64,000 bases of DNA, from contig JAPLOF010000026.1 in assembly GCA_026692665.1 (NCBI GenBank), positions 62,001-126,000 of the forward strand. The letters run 5' to 3'. The notes under the pieces were generated by a model. It made no database searches. It saw only the letters and a list, made by a program, of their open reading frames with translations, and was not told the origin of the DNA. How positions within the stretch are numbered: the stretch's first letter is position 1; every line of letters starts with the position of its first letter. This DNA is from Planctomycetota bacterium (GTDB lineage Bacteria > Planctomycetota > UBA1135 > GCA-002686595). This document shows, in pieces, positions 8,335 through 17,198 of the stretch. Both the position numbers and the translations under genes were made by a program.

Positions 8335-9284
8335 GCACGACCCGGGATCGAAGCGCGGCGGGCGGCATCGTCCTCGGTGCGCTCCTGATCGGCGTCGGCG
8401 GGCTGCTGCTCGGCCTGCAGGTCGACGCGAACGGAGCGTGGTGCGGGACGGGCCTCGCGCCGCTCGCGATCGGAGCGCTGCTCGCGTTGGGCGCGATCGC
8501 GGTCCGCGTCGGTTCGGCCAGCGTGCGCATGCCGCGCGACGAGCTCGGCATCGCCGCCGTGGTCGCCGGCTTCTTCGGGCTGGCGTTCGCCGTGGGTGGC
8601 GCGCTGGCGCCGGGCGGACCGTGGATGTTCTTCGAGGTGCTGCTGCTCGTCGTCGTCGTCACGCTGCGCAAGGCGGATGCGCAGTCGGGACGGTGGATCG
8701 GTCCCGGTGCCCTGGGGCTGCTCGCGGTCTTCGTCCTGTTCCGCCTCTGGATCAGCTACCAGGGCAGTCAGCTCCGCTGGCAGGTGATGTCCGTCGACGT
8801 GCCCATCGTGTCGTGGCTGCCCTTCGAGTTCCTCGATCCGGTGAAGCGCGTCGCGCTCGGCTCGTTCACGCCGGTCGAGATGGGTTTCCCGCCGGCCGGG
8901 CTCGACTTCGCGATGTCCACGACGCTGTGGGCTCTCGGGTTCGCCGCGTGCGTCGCGGGGATCGTGCTGGTGCAGGCCAGCGCCATCGAGCACGAGAACG
9001 ACCGCATCCACGCGCTGATCCGCACGCTGCCCCCGCCGATCGCGGACGTCGTGGAACGCTTGCTGCCCGAGGAGGAATGGCGTGAGCTCGGCCTGCACGG
9101 ACTTCCGGAGCGGCAGTTGGCACGTCGTATCGAGAGCGCGGTCGCAGAACGCGTGAGGCGCCAGGACGCGCTCCGCCGTGCGCTCGAACAGTCGAAGATG
9201 CTGGGCGCTGGTGACGCGATCGGCTTCTCGGCCGAGATCCGCCGCGCGCTGGCTGGCGAGGAACCGGAGGAGAGGAAGCGATGA
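8331..9284 (+). CDS. Hypothetical polytopic membrane protein
   Basis: 317 residues. Residues 10-225 contain about six hydrophobic segments, for example [38 protein letters not shown] and [16 protein letters not shown] soluble C-terminal tail of about 90 residues follows, rich in Arg/Glu with predicted helices ([20 protein letters not shown]). I do not recognise the family and assign no function. It overlaps both neighbours by 4 nt (ATGA), so it is the middle gene of a three-gene operon. Confidence 0.75.
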   Translation: MSTTRDRSAAGGIVLGALLIGVGGLLLGLQVDANGAWCGTGLAPLAIGALLALGAIAVRVGSASVRMPRDELGIAAVVAGFFGLAFAVGGALAPGGPWMFFEVLLLVVVVTLRKADAQSGRWIGPGALGLLAVFVLFRLWISYQGSQLRWQVMSVDVPIVSWLPFEFLDPVKRVALGSFTPVEMGFPPAGLDFAMSTTLWALGFAACVAGIVLVQASAIEHENDRIHALIRTLPPPIADVVERLLPEEEWRELGLHGLPERQLARRIESAVAERVRRQDALRRALEQSKMLGAGDAIGFSAEIRRALAGEEPEERKR

Positions 9285-9649
9285 AGAACTGGGTCGCGAT
9301 CGGCGCGTTGTCCGCCGCGCTGGCCGTCGTGTGCGGCGCGTTCGGCGCGCACGGACTGAAGGAGCGCGTCTCGCCGGAGGACCTCGCGATCTGGCAGACG
9401 GGCGTTCTCTACCACCTGATCCACGCGCCAGCGCTGGTGCTCTACGGGATGTTCTCGCGCGGCGGCAAGCAAGCCGCCGGATGGTGTTTCCTGGCGGGTA
9501 CGGCGATCTTCAGCGGGACGCTCTACGGGATGACGCTCGGCGGTCCGCGCTGGCTCGGCGCGATCACCCCGATCGGTGGTGTGCTCCTGATCGCGGGTTG
9601 GCTCGCCTTCGCCTGGGAAGCGCGCGGCCGCGCGGCCTCTTCCCCCTAG
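9281..9649 (+). CDS. DUF423 family inner-membrane protein
   Basis: 122 residues, the usual DUF423 (YgdD-like) length, with four membrane helices. The diagnostic N-terminal signature is [11 protein letters not shown] after the first helix, followed by [17 protein letters not shown], and [21 protein letters not shown] before the last two helices. The family is widespread and of unknown function. The ATG overlaps the upstream stop codon. It ends 14 nt from the stop of the convergent phosphatase-esterase gene. Confidence 0.92.
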   Translation: MKNWVAIGALSAALAVVCGAFGAHGLKERVSPEDLAIWQTGVLYHLIHAPALVLYGMFSRGGKQAAGWCFLAGTAIFSGTLYGMTLGGPRWLGAITPIGGVLLIAGWLAFAWEARGRAASSP

Positions 9650-9663
9650 CACGGAGGCCCCGG

Positions 9664-11403
9664 TCAGCGCGCGCCGAGCCGGTCGCGCAGCCACGCCGCG
9701 AGCGCGGGTTCCCCGTAGGCACGGATCCAGGCGTCGTGCGCGACGCCGGCGAACCGCTCGTAGGTCGGCGTCGCCCCGCGCGCACGAAGCGCCTCGACCA
9801 CGACGTCCGTGAACTCGACGGGCACGGCCGGATCCGCGTCGCCGTGCGCGCTCCAGATCGGCAAGCCTCGCAGCGCATCGGCGATGCCCGACGCCGCCGA
9901 GCGCGCGGCATCGATCGTCCAGTCGCGCGCCCGATCGAAGTCCTTCCATCCGCGGGCCGGGGGCGCGGGATAGCCGCAGATCGGCGCCGCACACACGAAA
10001 CGACCGGGGTGCCGGCGCGCGAGCTCCCAGGCTCCGTGTCCGCCCTGCGACAGTCCCGTGATCGCGATTCGTCGGGGATCGACGTGCTGCTCGCGGATCG
10101 TGCAGTCGAGCAGAGCGAGCAACGCCGCCTCGTGGTCCTCCCACTCGTCCTCGGGTGCCGGCTTCTGCGGGAAGATCACGACGAATGGCCAGCGCTCGGG
10201 GTGCGCGAGAATCGCGGGCGCGAGACCCACGGAGAGCTGCTTCGTGCCGTCCGTGCCGCACTCGCCCATGCCGTGCAGGAACAGGAGACATGGCCACGAG
10301 ACCGAAGAGTCGAAGCCCGCGGGCCGGTAGATCGAGGCGCGCAGGATGCCCGTGCCGCTCGGTCCCGTAGCGTCGACGAACGTGGCGGCGCCGGTCGCGC
10401 GCGTCGCGCCGCTCTGCTGCAGGTGGCTCGCCAGGATGCGCGTCGCGTACAGCTCGCGAGCCTTCTCGTCGAGGAAACGCGCCTTCAGCTCGTGGTCCGT
10501 GCCCGTCGGCGTCACCTGCGTCACGAGGCAAGTCTGCTCCACGCCGACGTCCCAGACGAGCCCCGGGTCGATCACGTCGGCCGTCGGGATGACCGACTGG
10601 GCCAGGGGCGAAGTGATGAGCTCCGTGATCTCGTAGCCGACGACCTCCCGTGTCGGATGGCGCACGACGCGCGAGCGGTGGATGTCGCCGCCGACGAGGA
10701 CGATGCCGGTGACGTGCTCGCGGCCCAGGAACCGGAACAGCCGCTCGCGCTCGTGCCGGTAGGCGCCCCAGTAGTCGTCCTTGCCGGGTCGCACCGCGTC
10801 GTTCCAGATCATGCCGCACGCGAGCACCTTGAACGGCGCTGTCGAGGCCCTCAATCCGCGCTCCAGCCAGGCCCACTGCTGCTTGCCGAGCAGCGTGAAC
10901 TTGCCCGGCTCGCCTTCCGCCTCCTCGGTGCGCGAGAACCAGCGAGTATCGAGCAGGAACACCTCGACCGGGCCCTCGCGGAACGAGTGGTAGATGCCCT
11001 GTTCGTTCTCGCCGAACGGACCGCCGGTCTGGAAATGCAGGAACGCCTCGCGGGAGTGCTCCTTGCCGGGGTACCGCCCGTCGCAGTCGTTGGCACCGAA
11101 ATCGTGGTCGTCCCACGTGCAGTGGAACGGGGCGATCGCCCGCAAGGCCCTCACGTCCTCGCGGTCGAAGAAGGCCTGTCGACGCTCGAGTTGCTTCGCC
11201 AGCTCGCTGGAGTCGATGTAGGGCGTGTCGCCGAGCAGGACGACGGCGTCCGGCTTCGACGCGGCCATGACGGCCCAGATCGGCTGCACGGGGAACTTCG
11301 CGTCGCTGGCGCACGATCCCCAGGCGATCGTGGTGGTCCCCGGCGACGGTACCTGGGTTGCTTGCGCGGCGACCGCGAGCGCGACGAGAAGGACGATCGA
11401 CAT
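9664..11403 (-). CDS. Secreted PhoD-like metallophosphatase fused to an alpha/beta-hydrolase esterase
   Basis: 579 residues with a signal peptide (MSIVLLVALAVAAQA). Residues about 25-330 are a PhoD-like calcineurin-fold phosphodiesterase with metal-ligand motifs WGSCASD, LLGDTPY, WDDHDFGANDCDG and VGGDIHRSR. Residues about 345-579 are an alpha/beta-hydrolase of the feruloyl-esterase/dienelactone-hydrolase type: RPAGFDSSVSWPCLLFLHG, nucleophile elbow GLSQGGHG with Ser452, acid in HGDADPAVPV and base in GVAHDAW. PhoD-like proteins cleave phosphodiesters or phosphomonoesters outside the membrane; the esterase domain would cleave a carboxyl ester. Both active sites look intact. A fusion of this order is unusual to my knowledge. 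It ends convergent to the DUF423 gene. Confidence 0.85.
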   Translation of the reverse strand: MSIVLLVALAVAAQATQVPSPGTTTIAWGSCASDAKFPVQPIWAVMAASKPDAVVLLGDTPYIDSSELAKQLERRQAFFDREDVRALRAIAPFHCTWDDHDFGANDCDGRYPGKEHSREAFLHFQTGGPFGENEQGIYHSFREGPVEVFLLDTRWFSRTEEAEGEPGKFTLLGKQQWAWLERGLRASTAPFKVLACGMIWNDAVRPGKDDYWGAYRHERERLFRFLGREHVTGIVLVGGDIHRSRVVRHPTREVVGYEITELITSPLAQSVIPTADVIDPGLVWDVGVEQTCLVTQVTPTGTDHELKARFLDEKARELYATRILASHLQQSGATRATGAATFVDATGPSGTGILRASIYRPAGFDSSVSWPCLLFLHGMGECGTDGTKQLSVGLAPAILAHPERWPFVVIFPQKPAPEDEWEDHEAALLALLDCTIREQHVDPRRIAITGLSQGGHGAWELARRHPGRFVCAAPICGYPAPPARGWKDFDRARDWTIDAARSAASGIADALRGLPIWSAHGDADPAVPVEFTDVVVEALRARGATPTYERFAGVAHDAWIRAYGEPALAAWLRDRLGAR

Positions 11404-11483
11404 GGGGCTGTCTCCGGGGGGGCCGAGATCCTCGCACGAGGAGGCGGTCGATGTGCGTGCTTCGCGGCGAGGATCCCGGCGGA

Positions 11484-11489
11484 TAGCCT
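11484..11489 (+). promoter_or_regulatory. Candidate -10 element (TAGCCT), kynA
   Basis: TAGCCT ends 9 nt before the kynA ATG and there is no Shine-Dalgarno sequence. Transcription would start at or next to the start codon. Confidence 0.5.
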
Positions 11490-11498
11490 CTGCACGCC

Positions 11499-12620
11499 AT
11501 GTCCGAGAAGAAGCCGGCTACGTACTGGGACTACATTCGCGTCGAGGACCTGCTCGCGCTGCAGGACGGGATCGAGCACGACGAAGCCCAGCTCAAGAAC
11601 GACGAGGTGCTCTTCATCACGGTGCACCAGGTCTTCGAGCTGTGGTTCAAGCTCGTCCTGCGCGAGGTGCGTGCCGCGCGCGATCTCTTCCTGACGCCGC
11701 GCGTCGCCGAGCAGGAACTGTCCGGCGCCGTGCGCAGCCTGAAGCGCGTCGGCACGATCCTGCGCGTCGCGAACATCCACTGGGACGTCGTCGAGACGAT
11801 GCCGACGCGCGAGTTCCTGGCGTTCCGCACGAAGCTCCTGCCCGCGAGCGGATTCCAGAGCGCGCAACTGCGCCAGATCGAGATCCTGATGGGCTTGCCC
11901 GAAGACGAGCGCATCTCGCTCGGGCCCGCGGGAGCCAGCGGCTCCGGCTATCAGGCCGCGCTGCGCGGCCCGGGCGGATCCGAGTCGCCCGCGCTCGAGA
12001 GAGTCCGCCGCGCACTGGCCGACGTGCCGAGCCTGCGCGATGCCATCGACGCCTGGCTGTGGCGCACCCCGATCGACGGGTGCGATCCGAACCACCCGCA
12101 AGCGGAGGCGCGCCTCGGCGTGTTCCTGGAGAGCTTCCTCACGGCGCACGCGCAGGAAATCGACCTCAACGTGGAGCATGCGATGGCGATCGCCGAGAGC
12201 GACACCGCCCGCGTAGAGCTGAAGCGGCGCTACGAAGCGGAGAAGGCGACCGTGCGCGCATTCTTCGCCCCGAGCGAACCCGAGGGCGGTGTGCGCCGCC
12301 GCCGCATACGCGCGGCCATGCTCTTCATCGAGACGTACCGCGAGCTGCCGCTGCTCGCGTGGCCGCGCGAGCTGCTCGAAGCGCTCGTCGAGGTCGAGCA
12401 GCGTTTCGTGATCTTCCGCCAGCGGCACGCGCGCATGGTCGAGCGCATCATCGGCCGCCGCACGGGCACGGGCGGGTCGAGCGGCGTGGATTACCTCGAC
12501 GCGACCGCTTTGAAGTACCGCGTGTTCCGCGACCTGTGGGCGATCCGCACGCTGCAAGTGCGTCGAGCCGCAGCGCCCGAGCTCGCGAACGCCGCGTTCT
12601 ACGACTTCCGGAACGGCTGA
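11499..12620 (+). CDS. kynA: Tryptophan 2,3-dioxygenase
   Basis: 373 residues, longer than most bacterial members (about 280-300) and nearer the eukaryotic length. It opens the indole ring of L-tryptophan with O2 to give N-formylkynurenine, using haem b. The N-terminal signature YWDYIRVEDLLALQDG is followed by VLFITVHQVFELWFKLVLRE, with the active-site His43. The C-terminal helix FRQRHARMVERIIG carries the probable haem-ligating His310, and GTGGSSGVDYL is the conserved substrate-binding loop. No other kynurenine-pathway gene is in the window. It probably has its own promoter and is convergent with the PLP enzyme downstream. Confidence 0.95.
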   Translation: MSEKKPATYWDYIRVEDLLALQDGIEHDEAQLKNDEVLFITVHQVFELWFKLVLREVRAARDLFLTPRVAEQELSGAVRSLKRVGTILRVANIHWDVVETMPTREFLAFRTKLLPASGFQSAQLRQIEILMGLPEDERISLGPAGASGSGYQAALRGPGGSESPALERVRRALADVPSLRDAIDAWLWRTPIDGCDPNHPQAEARLGVFLESFLTAHAQEIDLNVEHAMAIAESDTARVELKRRYEAEKATVRAFFAPSEPEGGVRRRRIRAAMLFIETYRELPLLAWPRELLEALVEVEQRFVIFRQRHARMVERIIGRRTGTGGSSGVDYLDATALKYRVFRDLWAIRTLQVRRAAAPELANAAFYDFRNG

Positions 12621-12626
12621 GAACCG

Positions 12627-12643
12627 GGCCCGCTCGACGGGCC
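12627..12643. terminator. Small hairpin between convergent genes
   Basis: GGCCCG (12627-12632) pairs with CGGGCC (12638-12643) around a 5-nt loop, immediately after kynA and before the end of the convergent PLP-enzyme gene. It is short and lacks a T tract, so termination is plausible but weakly supported. Confidence 0.35.
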
Positions 12644-12677
12644 GCCGGAGTTCGCAGGTCTCACGCCAACGCGGGGC

Positions 12678-13997
12678 TCACTTCGACTTCCTGGTGGAGC
12701 GAACCGTCCGCGACTTGCTCGGCCGCTTCGTGCTCGTCGCCGCGAACGCGTCTTCCAGGTCGCTCTGGATGTCCGTCGGGCTCTCGAGACCGATGGACAG
12801 GCGGATGCCGACCGGGCTGGCGCCGTTCGTGGCTCCGGCATAGCTCGAGTGCGTCATGCTCGACGGCATCTCGATGAGCGTCTTCGTGTGGCCCAGGCTG
12901 ACGGCCAACGTGATCGAGTACGCCTGGGATCCGATCCAGTCCACGAACTCGGTGGCGCGAACCAGCGACTCGTCGAGCTCGAAGTAGATCATCCCGCCGG
13001 GCGTGAAGTCCCCGTCGAAGTTGCGGTGTTGTTTCCTTGCCAGCGCGCTCTGCGGGAAGCTCTTCAGCCCGAGATAGGACACGCGCGCGACGCCGCGCTG
13101 CTTCTGGAGCCAGGCCGCGACCTTCGCTGCCGTGTACTGCTGGCGCTTGATGCGCACGGCGAGCGTGGGCAGCCCGTACACGAGGATCGACCACGCCGCC
13201 TTGGACGACAGGATCGCCCCGAAGTCCTTCCGATACAGGAGGAGTCGCGGGAGCATCGACTTCGGGCACACGACGGCGCCGCCGATGTCCGTGCCGAACC
13301 CGCCCAGGTTCTTCGTCAGGCTGTGGAGCACGACGTCCGCGCCGAACTCCAGGGGTCTCTGTCCGAAGGGCGTGGCGAACGTGTTGTCGATGTAGACCAG
13401 CACGCGCCGATCCGCCGGCCTGCCGCGGTTGGCCGCGTCTGCCACCTTGCGCACCTTGGCGATGTCGATCAGCTCGAGCGTCGGGTTCACCGGCGATTCG
13501 AAGTAGAGGATGCGCGTGCGGGGCGTGATGGCCTTGCGCAGCGCGGCCGAGTCGTTCATGTCGACACGCCGCACGACGATTCCCTGGCGTTCGTACCAGT
13601 TCACGAACAGGGAGTGCGTGCAGCCGTAGACCATCGGGTGCGCCACGACCTCGTCGCCGGGGACGAGGATCGAGCTCATCGCGGCCGAGATCGCGGCCAT
13701 CCCCGACGCGAAGGTGGCGCAGGCCTCGCCGCCCTCGGCCTCGGCCAGCTCGCCTTCCAGGATCGAGCGCGTCGGCTCGTCGAGGCGGTCGTAGATGTAG
13801 ACCGGCGTCTCGCCCTGGTCGCTGACGTAGTGGCCGAACTCCTGGAATCCCCGGGCGCCGCGACTCGCGCTGTCGAGCCGGTACGTCGTCGACTGCGACA
13901 GCGGCGGCGTGACGTGGTGGGAGAAATCCCACTTCGCCGAGTGGGACGGCCCGTGGACGAGCCGTGTGGTCTGCTTGTAGGTCCTGCGGGGCGCCAT
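12678..13997 (-). CDS. Cys/Met metabolism PLP-dependent transsulfuration enzyme
   Basis: 439 residues of the cystathionine gamma-synthase/beta-lyase fold. Visible signatures are VTPPLSQSTTYRLDS near the N-terminus, PVYIYDRLDEPTRSILE, CATFASGMAAISAAM, and the PLP-binding segment SLTKNLGGFG with Lys229. The family acts on cystathionine, homocysteine or related sulfur amino acids. The PLP segment differs from the classical SATKYIGGH, so I do not assign a specific reaction. The start at 13997 follows a TAGGCT hexamer by 7 nt, and upstream in-frame sequence is Arg/Pro-rich and not family-like. A Ser/Lys/Arg-rich tail ends the protein. It is monocistronic. Confidence 0.88.
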   Translation of the reverse strand: MAPRRTYKQTTRLVHGPSHSAKWDFSHHVTPPLSQSTTYRLDSASRGARGFQEFGHYVSDQGETPVYIYDRLDEPTRSILEGELAEAEGGEACATFASGMAAISAAMSSILVPGDEVVAHPMVYGCTHSLFVNWYERQGIVVRRVDMNDSAALRKAITPRTRILYFESPVNPTLELIDIAKVRKVADAANRGRPADRRVLVYIDNTFATPFGQRPLEFGADVVLHSLTKNLGGFGTDIGGAVVCPKSMLPRLLLYRKDFGAILSSKAAWSILVYGLPTLAVRIKRQQYTAAKVAAWLQKQRGVARVSYLGLKSFPQSALARKQHRNFDGDFTPGGMIYFELDESLVRATEFVDWIGSQAYSITLAVSLGHTKTLIEMPSSMTHSSYAGATNGASPVGIRLSIGLESPTDIQSDLEDAFAATSTKRPSKSRTVRSTRKSK

Positions 13998-14004
13998 GGC
14001 TCGC

Positions 14005-14010
14005 AGCCTA
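14005..14010 (-). promoter_or_regulatory. Candidate -10 element (TAGGCT), PLP enzyme
   Basis: TAGGCT on the minus strand ends 7 nt before the ATG at 13997 with no Shine-Dalgarno sequence, which fits a leaderless transcript. Confidence 0.5.
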
Positions 14011-14138
14011 CTCCCCGGACGTCGTCGCCGCGGTGCTCTACGACCAGGGCGACGACCGTCTACTCCTTCGTTCGCAGAGATCGCATCGCGGTCGCGGACT
14101 CGCACTTCCGTCCATCCCGACCTGCCACGCGCATCCGA

Positions 14139-15017
14139 TCAGGGCTGGACGCCGTTCAGTGCCCAGTCGTACTCGACGAACTTCACTTCGACCTTCTTCT
14201 GGGCGTCGAGCCAGTCCTTGTCCTCGGGGCGGAAGCGCGCGATCCAGGCGCGCGCGCTGCCGGCCTCGCGCTGGAAGTCCTCGGCGAACCACTCGAACAC
14301 TTTCGAGACCTCGATCGAGGACTTGGCGCGATCCAGTCGGTTGCGCGTCGTGTCCGCGAGCCAGCGCTTCACCTGCTCGTCGAGCTGCGCGTCGAGCTTC
14401 GCGCTCGTGAACGCCTCGGCGCGCAGCGCGGGGCAGCCCTTCGAGGCACAGTTGACCGCGGCGTGCAGGCGCGCATCCTGGAACGTGGGCCGCAGGATCT
14501 TGTTCTCGATGTCGTTCAGCGTGAGCTTGTCCTTCGCGAGCTTCGGGAACAGCCGGCCGAGCGGCACGAAATCGCGATCCCACACCGAGGTCTTCTCGTC
14601 GCCCAGGTCGCGGATGCTCTTCACGGGATAGCCGTCGACCACGCGTTTCACCGTGTAGGCGTTGTAGGCGTTGATCCAGAACGCGAAGCGCTCCTTCGGC
14701 GTGAGCGCGGCGAACGCGTCGGGGTTCACCGCCTCGAGAGCGGCGACGTACGCGTCGAGCCCGGCGCGTTCCTTGGCGAGCGTGGCGTAGTCGAAGTCTC
14801 CCCCGCGCACGTGCTTCGCCAGGATCGCGGACCACGGACCGTGGATCGCGTCGAACGCCGACGGCTTCGCCTCTGGCGCGGGAACCGGAGCCTGGGCGAC
14901 GACGGACGTCGGCAGCGGCGACCCGGCGGCGCGATCTGGCGCTGGGCTCGCGCCCGAGGCTGCGCAGGCGAGCAGGGGAAGGGAGATCGCGGCGAGTGCG
15001 GAGAAGCGGGACATCAT
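14139..15017 (-). CDS. DUF547 lipoprotein
   Basis: 292 residues. The N-terminus MMSRFSALAAISLPLLAC is a lipoprotein signal with lipobox LLAC, so the mature protein should be membrane-anchored. After a Pro/Ala linker, the DUF547 domain runs from about residue 65 to the end. Conserved elements are RFAFWINAYNAYT, the Cys motif NCASKGCPAL and the tail FVEYDWALN. The function of DUF547 is unknown; it is common in secreted proteins of Gram-negative bacteria. The first of two adjacent ATGs was used. The gene sits downstream of ubiD on the same strand with a 180-nt gap, so co-transcription is uncertain. Confidence 0.88.
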   Translation of the reverse strand: MMSRFSALAAISLPLLACAASGASPAPDRAAGSPLPTSVVAQAPVPAPEAKPSAFDAIHGPWSAILAKHVRGGDFDYATLAKERAGLDAYVAALEAVNPDAFAALTPKERFAFWINAYNAYTVKRVVDGYPVKSIRDLGDEKTSVWDRDFVPLGRLFPKLAKDKLTLNDIENKILRPTFQDARLHAAVNCASKGCPALRAEAFTSAKLDAQLDEQVKRWLADTTRNRLDRAKSSIEVSKVFEWFAEDFQREAGSARAWIARFRPEDKDWLDAQKKVEVKFVEYDWALNGVQP

Positions 15018-15197
15018 GGGGGTGGAAACCTCGAGAGCGCCTACGGAGGCCTGGCGAGAGCATGACCAGAAGACCGGGTTTCGATCCAGACGCGGTAGGG
15101 GGCCGCGCCTGCGTGCCCCGCTCGGGCCCCCGGGGCGGACGAGTTTCGGGTGGCGCACGCCTCCCGCGCCGGGTTGGGCCCGGTTCCCCGCCCAGGA

Positions 15198-17009
15198 TCA
15201 GTCGAGGTGCCCGCGGTCCGAATCGCCCATCTCCATGCCGTTCGGGAAGTACTCCTTCCAGCGGCGGCTGACGGTCGCGCTCGTGCGCTCGTCGCAGAAG
15301 AGCTCTTCCGGGTACCAGGGCTTCATCCGGGCGTCGATGGCGACGGGCGGCGTGTAGCTCGGGTGTCCGCCCACGAGCTCGAGCTTCGCGGCATGGATGT
15401 CCGACGCAGGATCGAAGCGCGTGAACGTGGCCCAGAGGAAGTTCATCGTGCTCCGGACGTGGCGGTCGGCGTCGTCGCTGAGCACCACGAGCGGCCAGCC
15501 CGCGAACGCCGGGTCGCGCGCGATGCGCTGGGCGGCGTCCTTCTCCTCGGCGTACTTCGGCCCCTCGATGACGAGGCAGCCGGGGCAGAAGACGCGTACT
15601 CGGCGGACACCCTGCGGCGGAGTCCCGGTGAACTCCGCGGGCAGCTTGCGGACCGGATCGCCGCAGCCGAGCAGCACGCCCTTGCTGCCCTGCTCGATCT
15701 TCGGTCCCGCGTAGTCGAGCGAGTCCATCGACAGGTTCGCGAACACGAACAGGTCCGTGCGGAAGTCCGCCCTCTCCAGGACGTGGGGCAGCAGCGCGCG
15801 GAAGTCCTTCAGGTCGACGCTCTGGTTCGTGAGCAGCAAGAACTTCGTCAGCGAGAGCTGGCCCTCGCCCAGGATGCGGAACGCGCTGACCATCGCCTCG
15901 CGCCGGTAGCGCTCGCGCACGACGGCCGCGGACAGCGCGTGGTAGCCCGTCTCGCCGTAGCTCCACAGGTCGAGCACCTGCGGCATCACGACCGGGAAGA
16001 GCGGCGAGAGCAGCTCTTGCAGGAAGTCGCCCAGGTAGAAGTCCTCCTGCCGCGGCTTGCCGACGACCGTCGCCGGCCAGATCGCGTCGCGGCGGTGGAG
16101 CAGCGTGTCGACCTGCATCCACGGGTAGTCGTGGACTTCGCTGTAGTAGCCGTAGTGGTCGCCGAACGGTCCTTCGGGCCGGCGCGCGCCGGGTTGGATG
16201 GATCCGACCAGCGCGAACTCGGCGTCGGCGACGATCGGCACGTCGGAGAAGCCGGTCTCCGCCAACCGCACGCGCTCGCCGAGCATCAGGCTCGTCAGCA
16301 GCAGCTCGGGCACGTTCTCGGGCAACGGCGCGATCGCGCCCAGGATCAAGGCCGGCGGACCTCCGACGTGCACGACGACGGGCAGCGGCTCGCGGCGCGC
16401 CTCGGCCTCGGCCAGGTGGAATCCGCCGCCCTTGCCGATCTGCATGTGCACGCCGCACGAGCGATCGTCGAAGATCTGGATGCGGTACATCCCGAGGTTC
16501 GGGCCGTGCGTGACCGGATGGCGCGTCGCGACGAGAGGCAACGTGACGAAACGGCCTCCGTCGCGCTGCCACGTCTTGAGGGCCGGCAGCTCGCTCAATC
16601 GCGGCGGGCTCTGCACGACCTCGCACACGGGGCCCGAGCCCTCGCGCCGCATGCCGACCTTCGCGAGCGCGAGGAACAGATCGCGCTCCTTCCAGAGCTT
16701 CCCGATCGTCGGCGGGACGAGTTCCTCGGGCAGCTTCGCCGCGCGGCGGATGACCTCGTTCGGCCGCGAACCGAACGCCAGCTCGACGCGTCGCGCGGAC
16801 CCGAAGAGGTTCGTGACCAGCGGGAAGCGCGCGCCGCGCGGATTGCGGAAGAGGACGGCCGGCCCGTTCCCCGCGATCACGCGCCGGTGGATCTCGGCGA
16901 CCTCGAGGTCCGGGTCGACCTCCGCCGCGACCTCGACCAGCTCGCCCTCGCGGCGCAGGACGTCCAGGAAGGCGCGCAGGTCGCGCGGGGCGGGGAGGGG
17001 CTTCGGCAT
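15198..17009 (-). CDS. UbiD-family (de)carboxylase
   Basis: 603 residues, in the upper range for UbiD proteins. These enzymes use prenylated FMN and a divalent metal to decarboxylate or carboxylate unsaturated acids. Family sequence is clear throughout: an N-terminal DLRAFLDVLRREGELVEV, PALKTWQRDGGRFVTLPLV, PNLGMYRIQIFDDRSCGVH, IGKGGGFHLAEAEA, and PFGDHYGYYSEVHDYPWM with the Glu-containing active-site region. The substrate cannot be named, and no ubiX-like flavin prenyltransferase gene is in the window. The ATG at 17009 was chosen because MPKPLPAPRDLRAFLD is the normal family start and upstream sequence is not conserved-looking. Confidence 0.92.
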   Translation of the reverse strand: MPKPLPAPRDLRAFLDVLRREGELVEVAAEVDPDLEVAEIHRRVIAGNGPAVLFRNPRGARFPLVTNLFGSARRVELAFGSRPNEVIRRAAKLPEELVPPTIGKLWKERDLFLALAKVGMRREGSGPVCEVVQSPPRLSELPALKTWQRDGGRFVTLPLVATRHPVTHGPNLGMYRIQIFDDRSCGVHMQIGKGGGFHLAEAEARREPLPVVVHVGGPPALILGAIAPLPENVPELLLTSLMLGERVRLAETGFSDVPIVADAEFALVGSIQPGARRPEGPFGDHYGYYSEVHDYPWMQVDTLLHRRDAIWPATVVGKPRQEDFYLGDFLQELLSPLFPVVMPQVLDLWSYGETGYHALSAAVVRERYRREAMVSAFRILGEGQLSLTKFLLLTNQSVDLKDFRALLPHVLERADFRTDLFVFANLSMDSLDYAGPKIEQGSKGVLLGCGDPVRKLPAEFTGTPPQGVRRVRVFCPGCLVIEGPKYAEEKDAAQRIARDPAFAGWPLVVLSDDADRHVRSTMNFLWATFTRFDPASDIHAAKLELVGGHPSYTPPVAIDARMKPWYPEELFCDERTSATVSRRWKEYFPNGMEMGDSDRGHLD

Positions 17010-17198
17010 GGTCTCGGTCGTGGACGAACGCGGAGTGTGGGGCAGCGACACCCGGGCTTCCAGGCCGGGACCGGAGCGGACCCGCATCCTCGGGCTGATC
17101 GAGGAGTTCCAGAGCGGTAGCTCCAGCACGCTCGCTTCGAGGCAGGGGCACGCGAGGCCGCCTCGGACGGCCCTGGCCGAGGCCCGTGGTCCGCCGAA

